DNA of 40,812 bases, taken from positions 6,077-46,888 of the forward strand of contig DCHV01000039.1 in NCBI GenBank assembly GCA_002314945.1, in the 5' to 3' direction. The notes beneath the pieces are model-generated. The model worked only from the letters and a program-made list of their open reading frames with translations. It was not told the DNA's origin and did no database searches. This stretch comes from Prevotellaceae bacterium UBA1743 (lineage in GTDB: Bacteria > Bacteroidota > Bacteroidia > Bacteroidales > Bacteroidaceae). Within the stretch, counting starts at the first letter, position 1; every line of letters begins with the position of its first letter. A program made the position numbers and the translations under genes. Below are positions 17,104 to 25,223 of the stretch, one piece after another.

Positions 17104-17678
17104 AAAATATAATTATTTTTGGTGCACCTGGATCAGGAAAGGGCACTTACAGCGATTTGATTGTAGAGAAGTACGGCATGGGGCACATCAGCACAGGTGA
17201 TGTGCTGCGTGCCGAGATAAAGAACGGCTCGGAATTGGGCAAGATTGCACAGGGCTATATCAGTCAGGGTCAATTGATTCCCGACAATCTGATGGTGGAC
17301 ATCTTGGCCAAGGTGTATGATGAGCAACCTGCTGGCAAGGGTGTTATCTTCGATGGCTTCCCCCGTACTATCGCTCAGGCTGAGGCTTTGAAGAACATGT
17401 TGGCTCAACGTGGTCATGACATGGGCATTATGATCGAACTGGTAGTGGCAGAGGATGTGCTCATGGCTCGCTTGCTGAATCGTGCAAAGGAACAAGGACG
17501 TGCTGATGATAACGAGGAGACTATCAAGAAACGTTTTGATGTGTATCGCTCGCAGACGGCTCCTCTCTCGGAATGGTTTGAAAAGGAAGGAATGCGCAAC
17601 GTGTTCCAGTGGACGGAACATCCCACCAAGGAAGGGATGATAGCTGCCATCTACAAGTGTATCGAAGAAAATAATTGA
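17100..17678 (+). CDS. adk: adenylate kinase
   Basis: A 192-residue adenylate kinase that interconverts ATP + AMP and 2 ADP. The P-loop is GAPGSGKGT near residue 8. The AMP-binding region is HISTGDVLRAEI, followed by IFDGFPRTIAQAEAL and LLNRAKEQGRADDNEETIKKR. The LID is the short form without the zinc-binding Cys residues. It is translationally coupled to hpt, and the obg GTG follows immediately after its stop. Confidence 0.96.
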   Translation: MKNIIIFGAPGSGKGTYSDLIVEKYGMGHISTGDVLRAEIKNGSELGKIAQGYISQGQLIPDNLMVDILAKVYDEQPAGKGVIFDGFPRTIAQAEALKNMLAQRGHDMGIMIELVVAEDVLMARLLNRAKEQGRADDNEETIKKRFDVYRSQTAPLSEWFEKEGMRNVFQWTEHPTKEGMIAAIYKCIEENN

Positions 17679-17679
17679 C

Positions 17680-18852
17680 GTGGCAGAGTCCAATTTCGTA
17701 GATTATGTGAAAATCTGCTGCCGCTCTGGCAAGGGCGGCCGCGGAAGTATGCACATGCATCGTGCCAAATACGTGCCCAACGGAGGACCTGATGGAGGAG
17801 ACGGAGGGCGCGGAGGACATGTATATCTGCGTGGAAATCACAATTATTGGACGCTGCTTCATTTACGATACGAACGCCACGTCTTTGCCGGACATGGAGG
17901 CAATGGTGGTCAATCGCGTAGTACGGGGGCTGATGGCGAGGATCGCTACATAGATGTACCCTGTGGCACGGTGGTATATAATGCCGAGACGGGCGAGTAT
18001 ATCTGTGATGTGACCGAGGATGGTCAGTTGGTGATGTTGCTGAAGGGTGGACGTGGAGGTTTGGGAAACTGGAACTTCCGTACTTCTACCAACCAGGCAC
18101 CTCGCTATGCTCAGCCAGGCGATCCTATGCGCGAACTGACTGTAATCTTGGAACTAAAGCTTCTGGCTGATGTAGGACTCGTGGGCTTTCCCAATGCAGG
18201 AAAGAGTACCTTGCTAAGTGCTGTGTCCAGCGCACGTCCGAAGATTGCAGGATATCCTTTTACTACGATGGAACCAAGTCTGGGTATTGTGCAATACCGT
18301 GGCGGACAATCCTTTGTGATGGCCGATATACCGGGAATCATCGAAGGGGCATCTGAGGGAAAAGGTCTCGGCCTTCGTTTCCTCCGCCACATCGAGCGCA
18401 ATAGCTTGCTACTCTTCATGGTGCCAGGTGATACAGATGACATACGACATGAGTACGAGGTGCTTCTCAACGAGGTGGCTACTTTCAATCCTGAAATGCT
18501 CGACAAGCAGCGTGTGCTGGCGATTACCAAGAGTGACCTGCTCGATGAGGAACTGAAACAGATGTTATCCGCTGATTTACCTGATGACTTGCCACATGTG
18601 TTCATTAGTGCTGTGGCTGGGCAGGGTATTGTACAACTGAAGGATCTTCTGTGGGAGGCTCTCAATTGTGAAAGCAACAAACTGCAGGCGATTTGTCAGC
18701 AAGATTCGCTGGTGCATCGCAACAAGGATTTGGAGTGGTTGCAGCAGGAATTGGCTGATGAAGGGGAAGATGAGGAAATCGAGATTCTTGACGAGGAGGC
18801 TTTGGAAGATATAGACGAGCTGGAAGACTTTGAGTACGAGGATGCAGAATAG
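17680..18852 (+). CDS. obg: Obg-family GTPase
   Basis: A 390-residue GTPase involved in late 50S ribosome maturation and stress control. The N-terminal glycine-rich Obg fold (about residues 1-160) shows GKGGRGS, GPDGGDGGRGG and GGRGGLGN. The G domain has G1 GFPNAGKS at 169-176, a G3 region ADIPGIIEGA, and G4 TKSD. The C-terminal tail is strongly acidic (EEIEILDEEALEDIDELED). The start is GTG at 17680, one base after the adk stop. The 3' end overlaps the pgeF ATG by 11 bases. Confidence 0.96.
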   Translation: MAESNFVDYVKICCRSGKGGRGSMHMHRAKYVPNGGPDGGDGGRGGHVYLRGNHNYWTLLHLRYERHVFAGHGGNGGQSRSTGADGEDRYIDVPCGTVVYNAETGEYICDVTEDGQLVMLLKGGRGGLGNWNFRTSTNQAPRYAQPGDPMRELTVILELKLLADVGLVGFPNAGKSTLLSAVSSARPKIAGYPFTTMEPSLGIVQYRGGQSFVMADIPGIIEGASEGKGLGLRFLRHIERNSLLLFMVPGDTDDIRHEYEVLLNEVATFNPEMLDKQRVLAITKSDLLDEELKQMLSADLPDDLPHVFISAVAGQGIVQLKDLLWEALNCESNKLQAICQQDSLVHRNKDLEWLQQELADEGEDEEIEILDEEALEDIDELEDFEYEDAE

Positions 18853-19483
18853 GATTGTCTATCATACTCCCTCGTGGCTGAGGGCTTTCACTCTCGGACG
18901 GGATGAGGAGATGAGCGAAATGGGACTTCAGATGGAAGATCTCGCTTTGCCACGTCAGACACATTCCGATCATGTTGTATGGGTGGAGCACTCTGGAAGA
19001 CCAGAGGATACCGATGCTGTGATTACCTCACGACCAGGCTTGTGCCTCTGTGTGAAGACAGCCGATTGCATTCCTATCCTTCTATATGATAACAGACAAC
19101 ATATTGTTGCTGCCATTCATGCAGGATGGAGAGGGACGGTTTCGCGTATTGTTGCCAAGTCGCTGACAATGATGAAAAGCCTCCCGGAGGATGTGTCAGC
19201 TATCATAGGCCCCGGTATTTCCCAGACACATTTCGAGGTGGGGGACGAGGTTTATGAAGCCTTTCTGCAAGCAGGATTCCCGATGCAAAGGATCGCTTTG
19301 CGTCAGCAGAAATGGCATCTCGATCTATGGGATGCCAATCGCTGGTTGCTGGAGGAGGCTGGTGTACAGGATATTCACGTGGAGAACTCTTGTACATTTA
19401 CCGAAGCAGAACGTTTCTATAGTGCACGCCGAGAAACGATTCAGACAGGACGTAACCTAAATGCCATCATGATACTCCCATGA
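18842..19483 (+). CDS. pgeF: PgeF/YfiH-type peptidoglycan editing factor
   Basis: A 213-residue protein of the multicopper-oxidase-like YfiH family (DUF152). In E. coli the homologue removes wrongly incorporated L-Ser from UDP-MurNAc precursors; purine nucleoside phosphorylase activity is reported for others. The metal-binding set is visible: RQTHSDHV (His41), TADC (Cys76) and HAGWRGT (His93). A TTG at 18830 would lengthen it by four residues, but the ATG at 18842 gives the normal start. It overlaps obg upstream by 11 bases and the M23 peptidase ATG downstream by 4, so translational coupling is expected. Confidence 0.92.
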   Translation: MQNRIVYHTPSWLRAFTLGRDEEMSEMGLQMEDLALPRQTHSDHVVWVEHSGRPEDTDAVITSRPGLCLCVKTADCIPILLYDNRQHIVAAIHAGWRGTVSRIVAKSLTMMKSLPEDVSAIIGPGISQTHFEVGDEVYEAFLQAGFPMQRIALRQQKWHLDLWDANRWLLEEAGVQDIHVENSCTFTEAERFYSARRETIQTGRNLNAIMILP

Positions 19484-20211
19484 GAAAAGTAGCGTTCCTC
19501 CTTCTTCTGTTTTTTTCTGTGGATATATATCCTCGTACATCCGATACTATTGTGTCGGATACCTTATCTCAGGAGACGGATGAGTGGGCCGATTTGAGGA
19601 AACAGGCATTGAGAGACCCTTTTGCAGATACGGATGAGTTCGCCATCAACTTTGCCAATTATACGGTTGAGGAGTGGAGTTACCCCTTACCTGGCGGAAA
19701 AGTGATAAGTCCTTTCGGAGGACGACGTAAACATCATGCAGGCACTGATATCAAGACGGTGCGCAATGATACGCTTAGGGCTGCTTTCTCTGGCCTTGTC
19801 ACGTTGAGTGGTCCTCACTATGGGTATGGCTATTGTGTAGTGCTCCGACATGCCAATGGAATAGAGACGTTGTACAGCCACAATAGCAAGAATCTTGTCA
19901 AGGTAGGACAGTGGGTTGATGCAGGTGCTGCTGTAGCTCTGGAGGGGAGTACTGGGCGTGCCACTACACATCATCTGCATTTCGAGACTCGTGTGGCTGG
20001 TCGTGCTTTTAATTCAGATCAGATTTTCGACCATGAAAATCATACGTTGCGTAAATTCGTTGTTGTATTTGCCAAGAAGAAGGGTGGGGCATTGCAGATT
20101 TCTTCACGCGATAGGCTGCCGTCCGAAATACCTCCTGTAGATTCGGTGAAGACAGTGGCCCCTGTTCCTTTGCTGCCTATTCGCACTCCGGGGATTCTTC
20201 AGAATAAATAG
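19480..20211 (+). CDS. exported M23 (LytM-type) peptidase
   Basis: A 243-residue exported protein with a hydrophobic signal segment at residues 3-17. The M23 metallopeptidase domain spans about 70-190. Zinc ligands are intact: His86 and Asp90 in HAGTD, and His167 in HHLHFE, with His134 in the YSHNS motif. It is expected to cleave peptidoglycan cross-links or to activate amidases. It is the last gene of the hpt-adk-obg-pgeF operon; the link with pgeF fits a wall-quality role. The C-terminal 45 residues are Pro/Val-rich and look disordered. Confidence 0.9.
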   Translation: MRKVAFLLLLFFSVDIYPRTSDTIVSDTLSQETDEWADLRKQALRDPFADTDEFAINFANYTVEEWSYPLPGGKVISPFGGRRKHHAGTDIKTVRNDTLRAAFSGLVTLSGPHYGYGYCVVLRHANGIETLYSHNSKNLVKVGQWVDAGAAVALEGSTGRATTHHLHFETRVAGRAFNSDQIFDHENHTLRKFVVVFAKKKGGALQISSRDRLPSEIPPVDSVKTVAPVPLLPIRTPGILQNK

Positions 20212-20230
20212 GACACGCTTTACGTCCTAT
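20208..20230. terminator. inverted repeat between two convergent stop codons
   Basis: ATAGGAC (20208-20214) and GTCCTAT (20224-20230) form a 7-base-pair stem with a 9-base loop. The left arm contains the M23 peptidase TAG stop and the right arm the GT2 gene's TAG stop on the other strand. There is no T-run, so a terminator role is only a possibility. Confidence 0.35.
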
Positions 20231-21009
20231 CTCCATAGGTTGGCGATCCAATTCATTGCCCTTTTCGTAAAATAGCAGGGAAGGAATACGATGAAGAGAT
20301 AAAAATAGGAGAAAGGTACAGAATACCCAAATACATGCTGATAGACACGCGCATTGAAGCGTATCAGTTTGAATTTGTTGGCCGAGATACTGCCTGGCAC
20401 TCTGCGATAAATGGCTAATGGCTCAATCATGCCGTACGCTTTGTGACATTTTTTCAGGATGGTGAGAAATAAAGCCCAATCCTGACGCTTACGGATAGTA
20501 GGCATGAAGAATTTTCCGTAATGAGAGGTGTCGTAAATGGCTGTCAGACATCCAATCTTGTTGTCATGCTTTAGATCATTCAGAGTCATCTGAGAAGGGG
20601 CAATAACGATACCTTTGCGTTCATCATCAGCACCACAGATGAGGTAACTGGAATAGCACAGACAACACTTGTGCTTCTTCATGAACGAAATCTGCTTCTG
20701 CAATTTCTCGGGCATCCATCGGTCGTCACTATCACAGAAGGCAATGTACCTTCCTCGTGCTTCTTTGATGGAATTGTTGCGAGCAAACCCCGGACCGTTG
20801 TTTTCTGGCATGAGGAAGATGCGCACTCGCTTGTCTTTCTCTGCGTATTGTTTAAGCAGTTCTATCGTTTCAGGGTCGGAGGAATGGTCATCTGTAATCA
20901 GAAGCTCTACATTCTTGTAGGTTTGGTGTAGTACGCTATCGATACTCGCGCCAATAAATTTGCTGGCGTTGTACGAGGGCATGATTACCGATACCAAATC
21001 CTTTTTCAT
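20227..21009 (-). CDS. family 2 glycosyltransferase
   Basis: A 260-residue GT-A fold glycosyltransferase that transfers a sugar from a nucleotide donor, presumably to a surface glycan. The N-terminus VSVIMPSYNASKFIGASIDS is typical. Asp40-Asp41 in ITDDHSS bind the nucleotide. The metal-binding DXD-type motif is FCDSDDRW (about residues 91-98). A C-terminal hydrophobic segment (about 225-245) may anchor it at the membrane. It has its own promoter, 80 bases after the lipocalin-like gene. The donor and acceptor are unknown. Confidence 0.9.
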   Translation of the reverse strand: MKKDLVSVIMPSYNASKFIGASIDSVLHQTYKNVELLITDDHSSDPETIELLKQYAEKDKRVRIFLMPENNGPGFARNNSIKEARGRYIAFCDSDDRWMPEKLQKQISFMKKHKCCLCYSSYLICGADDERKGIVIAPSQMTLNDLKHDNKIGCLTAIYDTSHYGKFFMPTIRKRQDWALFLTILKKCHKAYGMIEPLAIYRRVPGSISANKFKLIRFNARVYQHVFGYSVPFSYFYLFIVFLPCYFTKRAMNWIANLWR

Positions 21010-21041
21010 TGAAAATGTACGCTTCTATGTTAAAAAACGTG

Positions 21042-21073
21042 CAAATTTACAAAAAATTGTATGAATGCCCAAA
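21042..21073 (-). promoter_or_regulatory. promoter of the GT2 gene
   Basis: On the minus strand a -7 box TAAATTTG (21042-21049) and a -33 TTTG (21070-21073) are 20 bases apart. It lies entirely between the GT2 ATG and the stop of the upstream lipoprotein gene. Confidence 0.7.
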
Positions 21074-21089
21074 TATCTGTGTAAATATG

Positions 21090-21518
21090 TCAGTATTTAC
21101 GGAAAATGAGTGTAGCTTCTTCCGTGCTCAGTATCAAGTCGTCCTCATTCAGTAGGTCGATGTGGAACTTTCCGTCGCTGGGGACGCCATATTTTTCCAG
21201 TTCGCGGGTAGTGCATAGCGTGTCCCCTGGATAATAGAATATCTGATCGATAATCAGACTGTCAGCGGTATGGCGAAAGCGTGCAAGATGGTATCTTGCA
21301 TTGTCGCTGGAAGTGTAGAACTTCAATAGTTCGCGTTGTACTCCCAGATACAATCCATCCGTCTTTGTCTTTAGGATTTCTTGCGAACCATTAACTTTCC
21401 ATTGCGTCATTTGCCACAATCCTCCCAAATCTCCGTTGTTCTCTCGACGATTCTCGCAACCTATCCACATAGGGATCATAAGCAGTAGGGCTACAATATG
21501 ATAGATATTCTTTTTCAT
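21090..21518 (-). CDS. small lipocalin-like lipoprotein
   Basis: A 142-residue lipoprotein with a signal peptide ending in MWIGC (Cys21). The pattern GLWQMTQWKVNG, later LLKFYTSSDNARYHLARF, and alternating beta-strand-like segments resemble the small lipocalin-like domain proteins common in Bacteroidetes. Ligand and role are unknown. It starts 4 bases after the Wzi-like gene's stop and is probably in its operon. Confidence 0.65.
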   Translation of the reverse strand: MKKNIYHIVALLLMIPMWIGCENRRENNGDLGGLWQMTQWKVNGSQEILKTKTDGLYLGVQRELLKFYTSSDNARYHLARFRHTADSLIIDQIFYYPGDTLCTTRELEKYGVPSDGKFHIDLLNEDDLILSTEEATLIFRKY

Positions 21519-21522
21519 AAGT

Positions 21523-23028
21523 TTACAGATGATATTTTAAGTTCAACATTCCACCATTGGCGTGTCCCAATAAGTCGCCTCCGTTCAGTCCATACGATGC
21601 GCCTATAGCAAATCCATTCAGCCAACGAGGGGCGTAGTTCAGTTCTACGAGGAGGAAGTTGCCATGACGAGGATCGGTGACAGGATTTAGGTAGGTACCC
21701 AAACTGCGTTCGTGAGTGAATAGGATGCGGTAGCCTAATTCATTCAGCGGCTGTCCCGACAAACCGAAGTGCAAGGCACTTACGCGGTTGTGATATACAG
21801 TGATACGGTTATGTCCATCGTTGTTGCATAAGTCGTATAGTGGCGAGAGGAGTAGCGGATTCCCCATTACGAAGCCAGCGTGTTGCCAGGCTCCGTATAT
21901 ATGATGATTGTAGTATTCATCCACGGCACTCAGTTGGACTGGTAATGCGTCGGTGGCATCATGGTATATGCTTCCGCTCTGGTCCGAGGTGTGCAGATAT
22001 TCCATCACAAAAGTGCTGGCAATGGGATTCTTTGGCAGATTAGCTTCTATGCCTATCAATCCATCCTTCCATCCGTATTGCCAGAACATCTGGCTTTCGT
22101 CCTCAAAGAAATGTTCACCATACAAGCCCAAGCTCCACCCTTTTCCGTGGTAGTCCAGACGAGCGTGCCAACTACCTAATTGATTACCCGAGCAATTCTT
22201 GTAGTCGCCATCATTGGCATCGTTTCCGCCAGGGATGAAAGCATTCCAGTACCCCTTTATTCCACTATCCATTTTCTGATGAGAATCGAATTGCCCAACG
22301 TGATCCAATCTGTCTCGCAGATTCCATGCTTCACCTCCGAACTGGCAACTCATTTCAAATCCTCCTGTCAGGGTAAGAGGAAATTCTTCAGTGTTTCCGA
22401 TACGCAGAAATCCTGCTTTGCTATGGTAGAGTGAGTTGGCCGAATAACAGTACTTCGTGTTTCCTCCGTTAAACTCCCGCTGCCATGCGTTGTCCGTGTA
22501 CCATCCGTAGGCAATATGGGCTTTTATACCTAACCATTCGTGCGTGCCTGGGATGAGGAGAAAATCGGGCAATTCCAACCTTACTTGAGGAAGAGGACGC
22601 GCGTTGATGCCACTTGTCAGTGAACCAGTGCTGAGCAGTTGGTTTTTTAGTTCCAATGGACGTTCCTTTTGTCCTACACCGAGGCGGAGTGCCTTCCATT
22701 GCACATCGGCATAGAGTTGCTGTACCACAAAGTGACTCTGCATACCGAAAGGAACTACCAAGTCTGCTCCATACCCGATACGCCAGTTGCGTTGTTCGTC
22801 AGCCGTTATGCTGCGTGACAGTCCAGCCCTCAGATAGCCACTGTTGTTCCTGTCTGTTCCCAGTCCGTATCGGTTGTTGGTAAACCAAAATGGTGCGTTG
22901 TCGCCCGTGCTGAATGCTCCTTGTGCTTCTGCATCTACGTGCACGTCTTCAATCAGACGATTCCACTGGGCTTGTGCCGAGTGGCATACGAGGCACACGA
23001 ATGCGAGGAAAATGCTCTTTTTCGTCAT
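21523..23028 (-). CDS. Wzi-family capsule assembly outer-membrane protein
   Basis: An exported protein of 501 residues. The ATG at 23028 gives the signal peptide MTKKSIFLAFVCLVCHSAQAQ; an upstream in-frame ATG at 23082 lies above the likely transcription start and is rejected. The mature part is rich in aromatic, amphipathic beta-strands and resembles the Wzi capsule-assembly family, outer-membrane beta-barrels that anchor surface polysaccharide. Typical features are GAFSTGDNAPFWFTNNRYGL near the N-terminus and RLGVGQKERPLELKN further on. It is followed by a lipocalin-like lipoprotein and a GT2 gene, consistent with a surface polysaccharide function. Confidence 0.8.
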   Translation of the reverse strand: MTKKSIFLAFVCLVCHSAQAQWNRLIEDVHVDAEAQGAFSTGDNAPFWFTNNRYGLGTDRNNSGYLRAGLSRSITADEQRNWRIGYGADLVVPFGMQSHFVVQQLYADVQWKALRLGVGQKERPLELKNQLLSTGSLTSGINARPLPQVRLELPDFLLIPGTHEWLGIKAHIAYGWYTDNAWQREFNGGNTKYCYSANSLYHSKAGFLRIGNTEEFPLTLTGGFEMSCQFGGEAWNLRDRLDHVGQFDSHQKMDSGIKGYWNAFIPGGNDANDGDYKNCSGNQLGSWHARLDYHGKGWSLGLYGEHFFEDESQMFWQYGWKDGLIGIEANLPKNPIASTFVMEYLHTSDQSGSIYHDATDALPVQLSAVDEYYNHHIYGAWQHAGFVMGNPLLLSPLYDLCNNDGHNRITVYHNRVSALHFGLSGQPLNELGYRILFTHERSLGTYLNPVTDPRHGNFLLVELNYAPRWLNGFAIGASYGLNGGDLLGHANGGMLNLKYHL

Positions 23029-23057
23029 TTTTTCTAAATGATTTAATGTTTTAGGTT

Positions 23058-23087
23058 CAAAGGTAGGTATAAAAATCAACAATCAAA
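23058..23087 (-). promoter_or_regulatory. promoter of the Wzi-like gene
   Basis: On the minus strand a -7 box TACCTTTG (23058-23065) and a -33 TTTG (23084-23087) are 18 bases apart. The leader to the ATG at 23028 is about 25 bases. Confidence 0.65.
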
Positions 23088-23123
23088 GTTCAGAGACCTT
23101 TTTTTGTGATTTTTTGCCCCATA

Positions 23124-23156
23124 TTTTGCCATTTTCAAAAAACTTGCCTATCTTTG
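23124..23156 (+). promoter_or_regulatory. promoter of the sugar-transferase-like / zapA / rny cluster
   Basis: A -33 TTTTG (23124-23128) and a -7 box TATCTTTG (23149-23156) are 20 bases apart. The ATG at 23193 lies 36 bases downstream of the -7 box, so the longer frame that opens at 23106 cannot be translated from this transcript. Confidence 0.7.
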
Positions 23157-23192
23157 CATAATTTAAGGCGCGTTTTGCGAGAAAATAGAATA

Positions 23193-23918
23193 ATGCAAAG
23201 TAAACAAAATATGAGTAGGACGGTTGCCAGACTGGTAGTTGCTGCCGCAGATATGGCCGTGTTAGCCTTGTCGATGTATGTCTCCAGTCGTGTGTGCCAT
23301 CTTCATCTCACCCATCCCGAGGAAGGTGTCCCCCAGTGGCTGCACATGGCGATTCCTTTCTTCCTCTTGTTCCTTCTGCTGTATGTCGTTTCTGCTCGCC
23401 GTAAGCGGTGCGGAGTTACATGGCGTCGTATTGTCCTTCGTGCAGTGCAGACAGCTTCGTACTTTGCTCCTTCCTTCATCATTGTTGCGTTCCTTATTGA
23501 CAATGCGTGGTTGTCACGTTCCTTTATGTGGCTTACCTACGGAATTTTCATCCTCCTATTGCCCGCCGAACGTCTTGTTTCTCACAAAATATTGCTCCGT
23601 CGCCGTAGCTTGTTCAAAGGAGCGCGCTGCATTGCGCTGCGTGTGTGGGATGTGGTGATTGGCGCATTGTTTATTCTCGTGCCATTCCCGTTCCTGTGTA
23701 TAGCAATGGCTGTGGTGCTGAAGCGTAAACACGTAGGAGCGATTCTGACGACAGAGGAGCGCCAGCGACCTGATTCGACCCCATTCAAAGCGTTGGTGTT
23801 TAATAGCCCAGACGAGGGATGGGAGAGAGACCTCCCTATGCTTGTCAACGTGTTTATGGGGCATATTTCCTTTTCATGTTTCCTTAGCATTGTATTCTAC
23901 ACTACAGACAATAATTAA
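23193..23918 (+). CDS. degenerate, shortened bacterial sugar transferase relative
   Basis: A 241-residue membrane protein. Four hydrophobic segments lie at about 11-30, 49-67, 81-101 and 108-124. The C-terminal part follows the bacterial sugar transferase (polyprenyl-phosphate hexose-1-phosphate transferase) pattern in order: ALRVWDVVIGALF (149-160; family KRxxD), a Pro-containing membrane helix (PFP, 164-166), VGAILTTEERQ (181-191), FKALVFNS (198-205; family FxxxKFRSM), and DLPMLVNVFMGHIS (213-226; family DELPQLxNVxxGDMS). The 40-50 residues normally between the last two motifs are missing. The Asp-Glu pair before LPQL reads Arg212-Asp213, and the final GPRP is absent. I infer a catalytically inactive relative or a decaying gene; the frame is intact. 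It heads a likely operon with zapA and rny. Confidence 0.65.
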   Translation: MQSKQNMSRTVARLVVAAADMAVLALSMYVSSRVCHLHLTHPEEGVPQWLHMAIPFFLLFLLLYVVSARRKRCGVTWRRIVLRAVQTASYFAPSFIIVAFLIDNAWLSRSFMWLTYGIFILLLPAERLVSHKILLRRRSLFKGARCIALRVWDVVIGALFILVPFPFLCIAMAVVLKRKHVGAILTTEERQRPDSTPFKALVFNSPDEGWERDLPMLVNVFMGHISFSCFLSIVFYTTDNN

Positions 23919-23934
23919 CAAATCAAAATAGAGA

Positions 23935-24561
23935 ATGTCATTTTTCAATAAATTGTTTCAACGCAAGGCCCAATCTGAAGGAACGAAGGTAGGCGGAGTC
24001 GAGGATTTTATGATTCTCATTCGTGTCTATTATCAATCCACTATTGCGGCTCATTTAGGCATCAGCAACTTAGGTGCCTTACCCGATTTACGGGTCTTCA
24101 AGCAGACCTATCATGTAGCCACGCTCAACAATAAGTTGGGTCTGGCCGAGAAGAAATATTGCCAGAAATTGATACAGAACATCTATGGTGTAAGTCCAAC
24201 CTTCTTTACCGAGATAGATGCCAGTGTCAAGAAACGTTGTCGTACGGTGCAGGATGTTCAGGGCTATTTGGCCATGTTCCAGTCGTTTGGTCAGGATCTG
24301 ATGATGCTCATGGGAAATCTCATGCAGTGGAAATTCCGTCTCCCCTCATTCTTCCGCGAGGCACTCAGGACAATGGTGGCCAAGAAGGTGCACGAGGTGA
24401 TGACGCGTGTCACATGGACTGACGAAGGGGTGCGCAAGACTTGTTTTTCCTTGCGCAAGAGCCAGCAATATTTGGGATATTCCGAGGCGTGGATGACCGA
24501 ATACGTGCATACCATAGCCATGCTGGCAAAAAAGGAACCACGTAAGAAGATGGAGGAGTAA
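23935..24561 (+). CDS. uncharacterised protein upstream of zapA
   Basis: A 208-residue protein with no signal peptide or membrane segment and a mostly helical, basic composition. I do not recognise a family. Features are an N-terminal FFNKLFQRK, a central YHVATLNNKLGLAEKKYCQKLIQ and an Arg/Lys-rich C-terminus. It lies 16 bases after the sugar-transferase-like gene and 6 bases before the coiled-coil gene, so it is very likely in the same transcript as zapA and rny. By position it is a candidate cell-division or RNA-degradation accessory factor, but this is inference only. Confidence 0.8.
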   Translation: MSFFNKLFQRKAQSEGTKVGGVEDFMILIRVYYQSTIAAHLGISNLGALPDLRVFKQTYHVATLNNKLGLAEKKYCQKLIQNIYGVSPTFFTEIDASVKKRCRTVQDVQGYLAMFQSFGQDLMMLMGNLMQWKFRLPSFFREALRTMVAKKVHEVMTRVTWTDEGVRKTCFSLRKSQQYLGYSEAWMTEYVHTIAMLAKKEPRKKMEE

Positions 24562-24567
24562 AGCGCT

Positions 24568-24864
24568 ATGGATGCTCAAGTGATGGATCTGATAATGCGG
24601 GTTGAGACCCGTACTCGCCAATTGCTGCTGCAGTATCAGGCATTGCAGCAGGAGTGCGATACGTTGCGTGCACAGTTGGAGGAGAACAAAGCACAGATTC
24701 AGACACTCCAGATTGAGAAAAAAGAATGGCAGGATAAGTACGACCTGCTTAAGATGACACGATATATTGATCTGGCCGATGATGATACACGTCAGATGCG
24801 TAAACGTATCAACAAGATGATTCGAGATATCGACCAGTGCATTTCTATGTTGAAAGTGGATTAG
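24568..24864 (+). CDS. coiled-coil protein, ZapB-like
   Basis: A 98-residue acidic protein that is almost entirely predicted coiled coil, with Leu/Gln-rich heptads in QLLLQYQALQQECDTLRAQL and continuing through the IEKKEWQDKYDLL segment. It is encoded 6 bases after the unknown gene and 4 bases before zapA. Its size, heptads and neighbour suggest a ZapB-like partner of ZapA at the division ring, but direct homology to ZapB cannot be asserted from sequence reading. Confidence 0.75.
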   Translation: MDAQVMDLIMRVETRTRQLLLQYQALQQECDTLRAQLEENKAQIQTLQIEKKEWQDKYDLLKMTRYIDLADDDTRQMRKRINKMIRDIDQCISMLKVD

Positions 24865-24868
24865 AAGT

Positions 24869-25186
24869 ATGGCAACGCAACAGGACACATTATCCATCAC
24901 TCTGAAGTTTGGCAGCTGGACACTGCCCATGACCATCCTGCGTACGGACGAGGAGATGTATCGCCAAGCCGAGGCACTCATCAGGGATCGTTTCAGCTAC
25001 TATTCCAACAACTACCCGCAACAGTCGCGTGAGTTGTATCTTCTCATGACCACAATCGACATAGCAGTCCGCCTCCAACGCCAGAATGCCGAGGCCGACA
25101 CGCAGCCTCTCGTACAGCGGTTGCAACCCCTTCTTGACGCCTTGGAAACAGCTATCGAGAAGGCAAAAGAGAGAAAAGGAAAATGA
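24869..25186 (+). CDS. zapA: cell division protein ZapA
   Basis: A 105-residue ZapA-family protein that binds and bundles FtsZ filaments at the division site. The N-terminal part DTLSITLKFGSWTLPMTI matches the family beta-rich dimerisation region. EEMYRQAEALIRDRFSYYS follows, then the LYLLMTTIDIAVRLQRQ helix leading to a C-terminal coiled coil. It lies 4 bases after the coiled-coil gene and 37 bases before rny, an arrangement found in other Bacteroidales. Confidence 0.88.
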   Translation: MATQQDTLSITLKFGSWTLPMTILRTDEEMYRQAEALIRDRFSYYSNNYPQQSRELYLLMTTIDIAVRLQRQNAEADTQPLVQRLQPLLDALETAIEKAKERKGK

Positions 25187-25223
25187 ATTTATTATACACA
25201 AAATAACTAAAACGTAATAAGAA

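Noticed and set aside
23106..23192. N-terminal extension of the sugar-transferase-like protein
   Set aside because: The -33 and -7 boxes lie inside this stretch, so it would not be transcribed; the ATG at 23193 is preferred.
25187..25223. 6S RNA between zapA and rny
   Set aside because: zapA is next to the 6S RNA gene in many Proteobacteria, but this gap is only 37 bases, too short for any 6S RNA.
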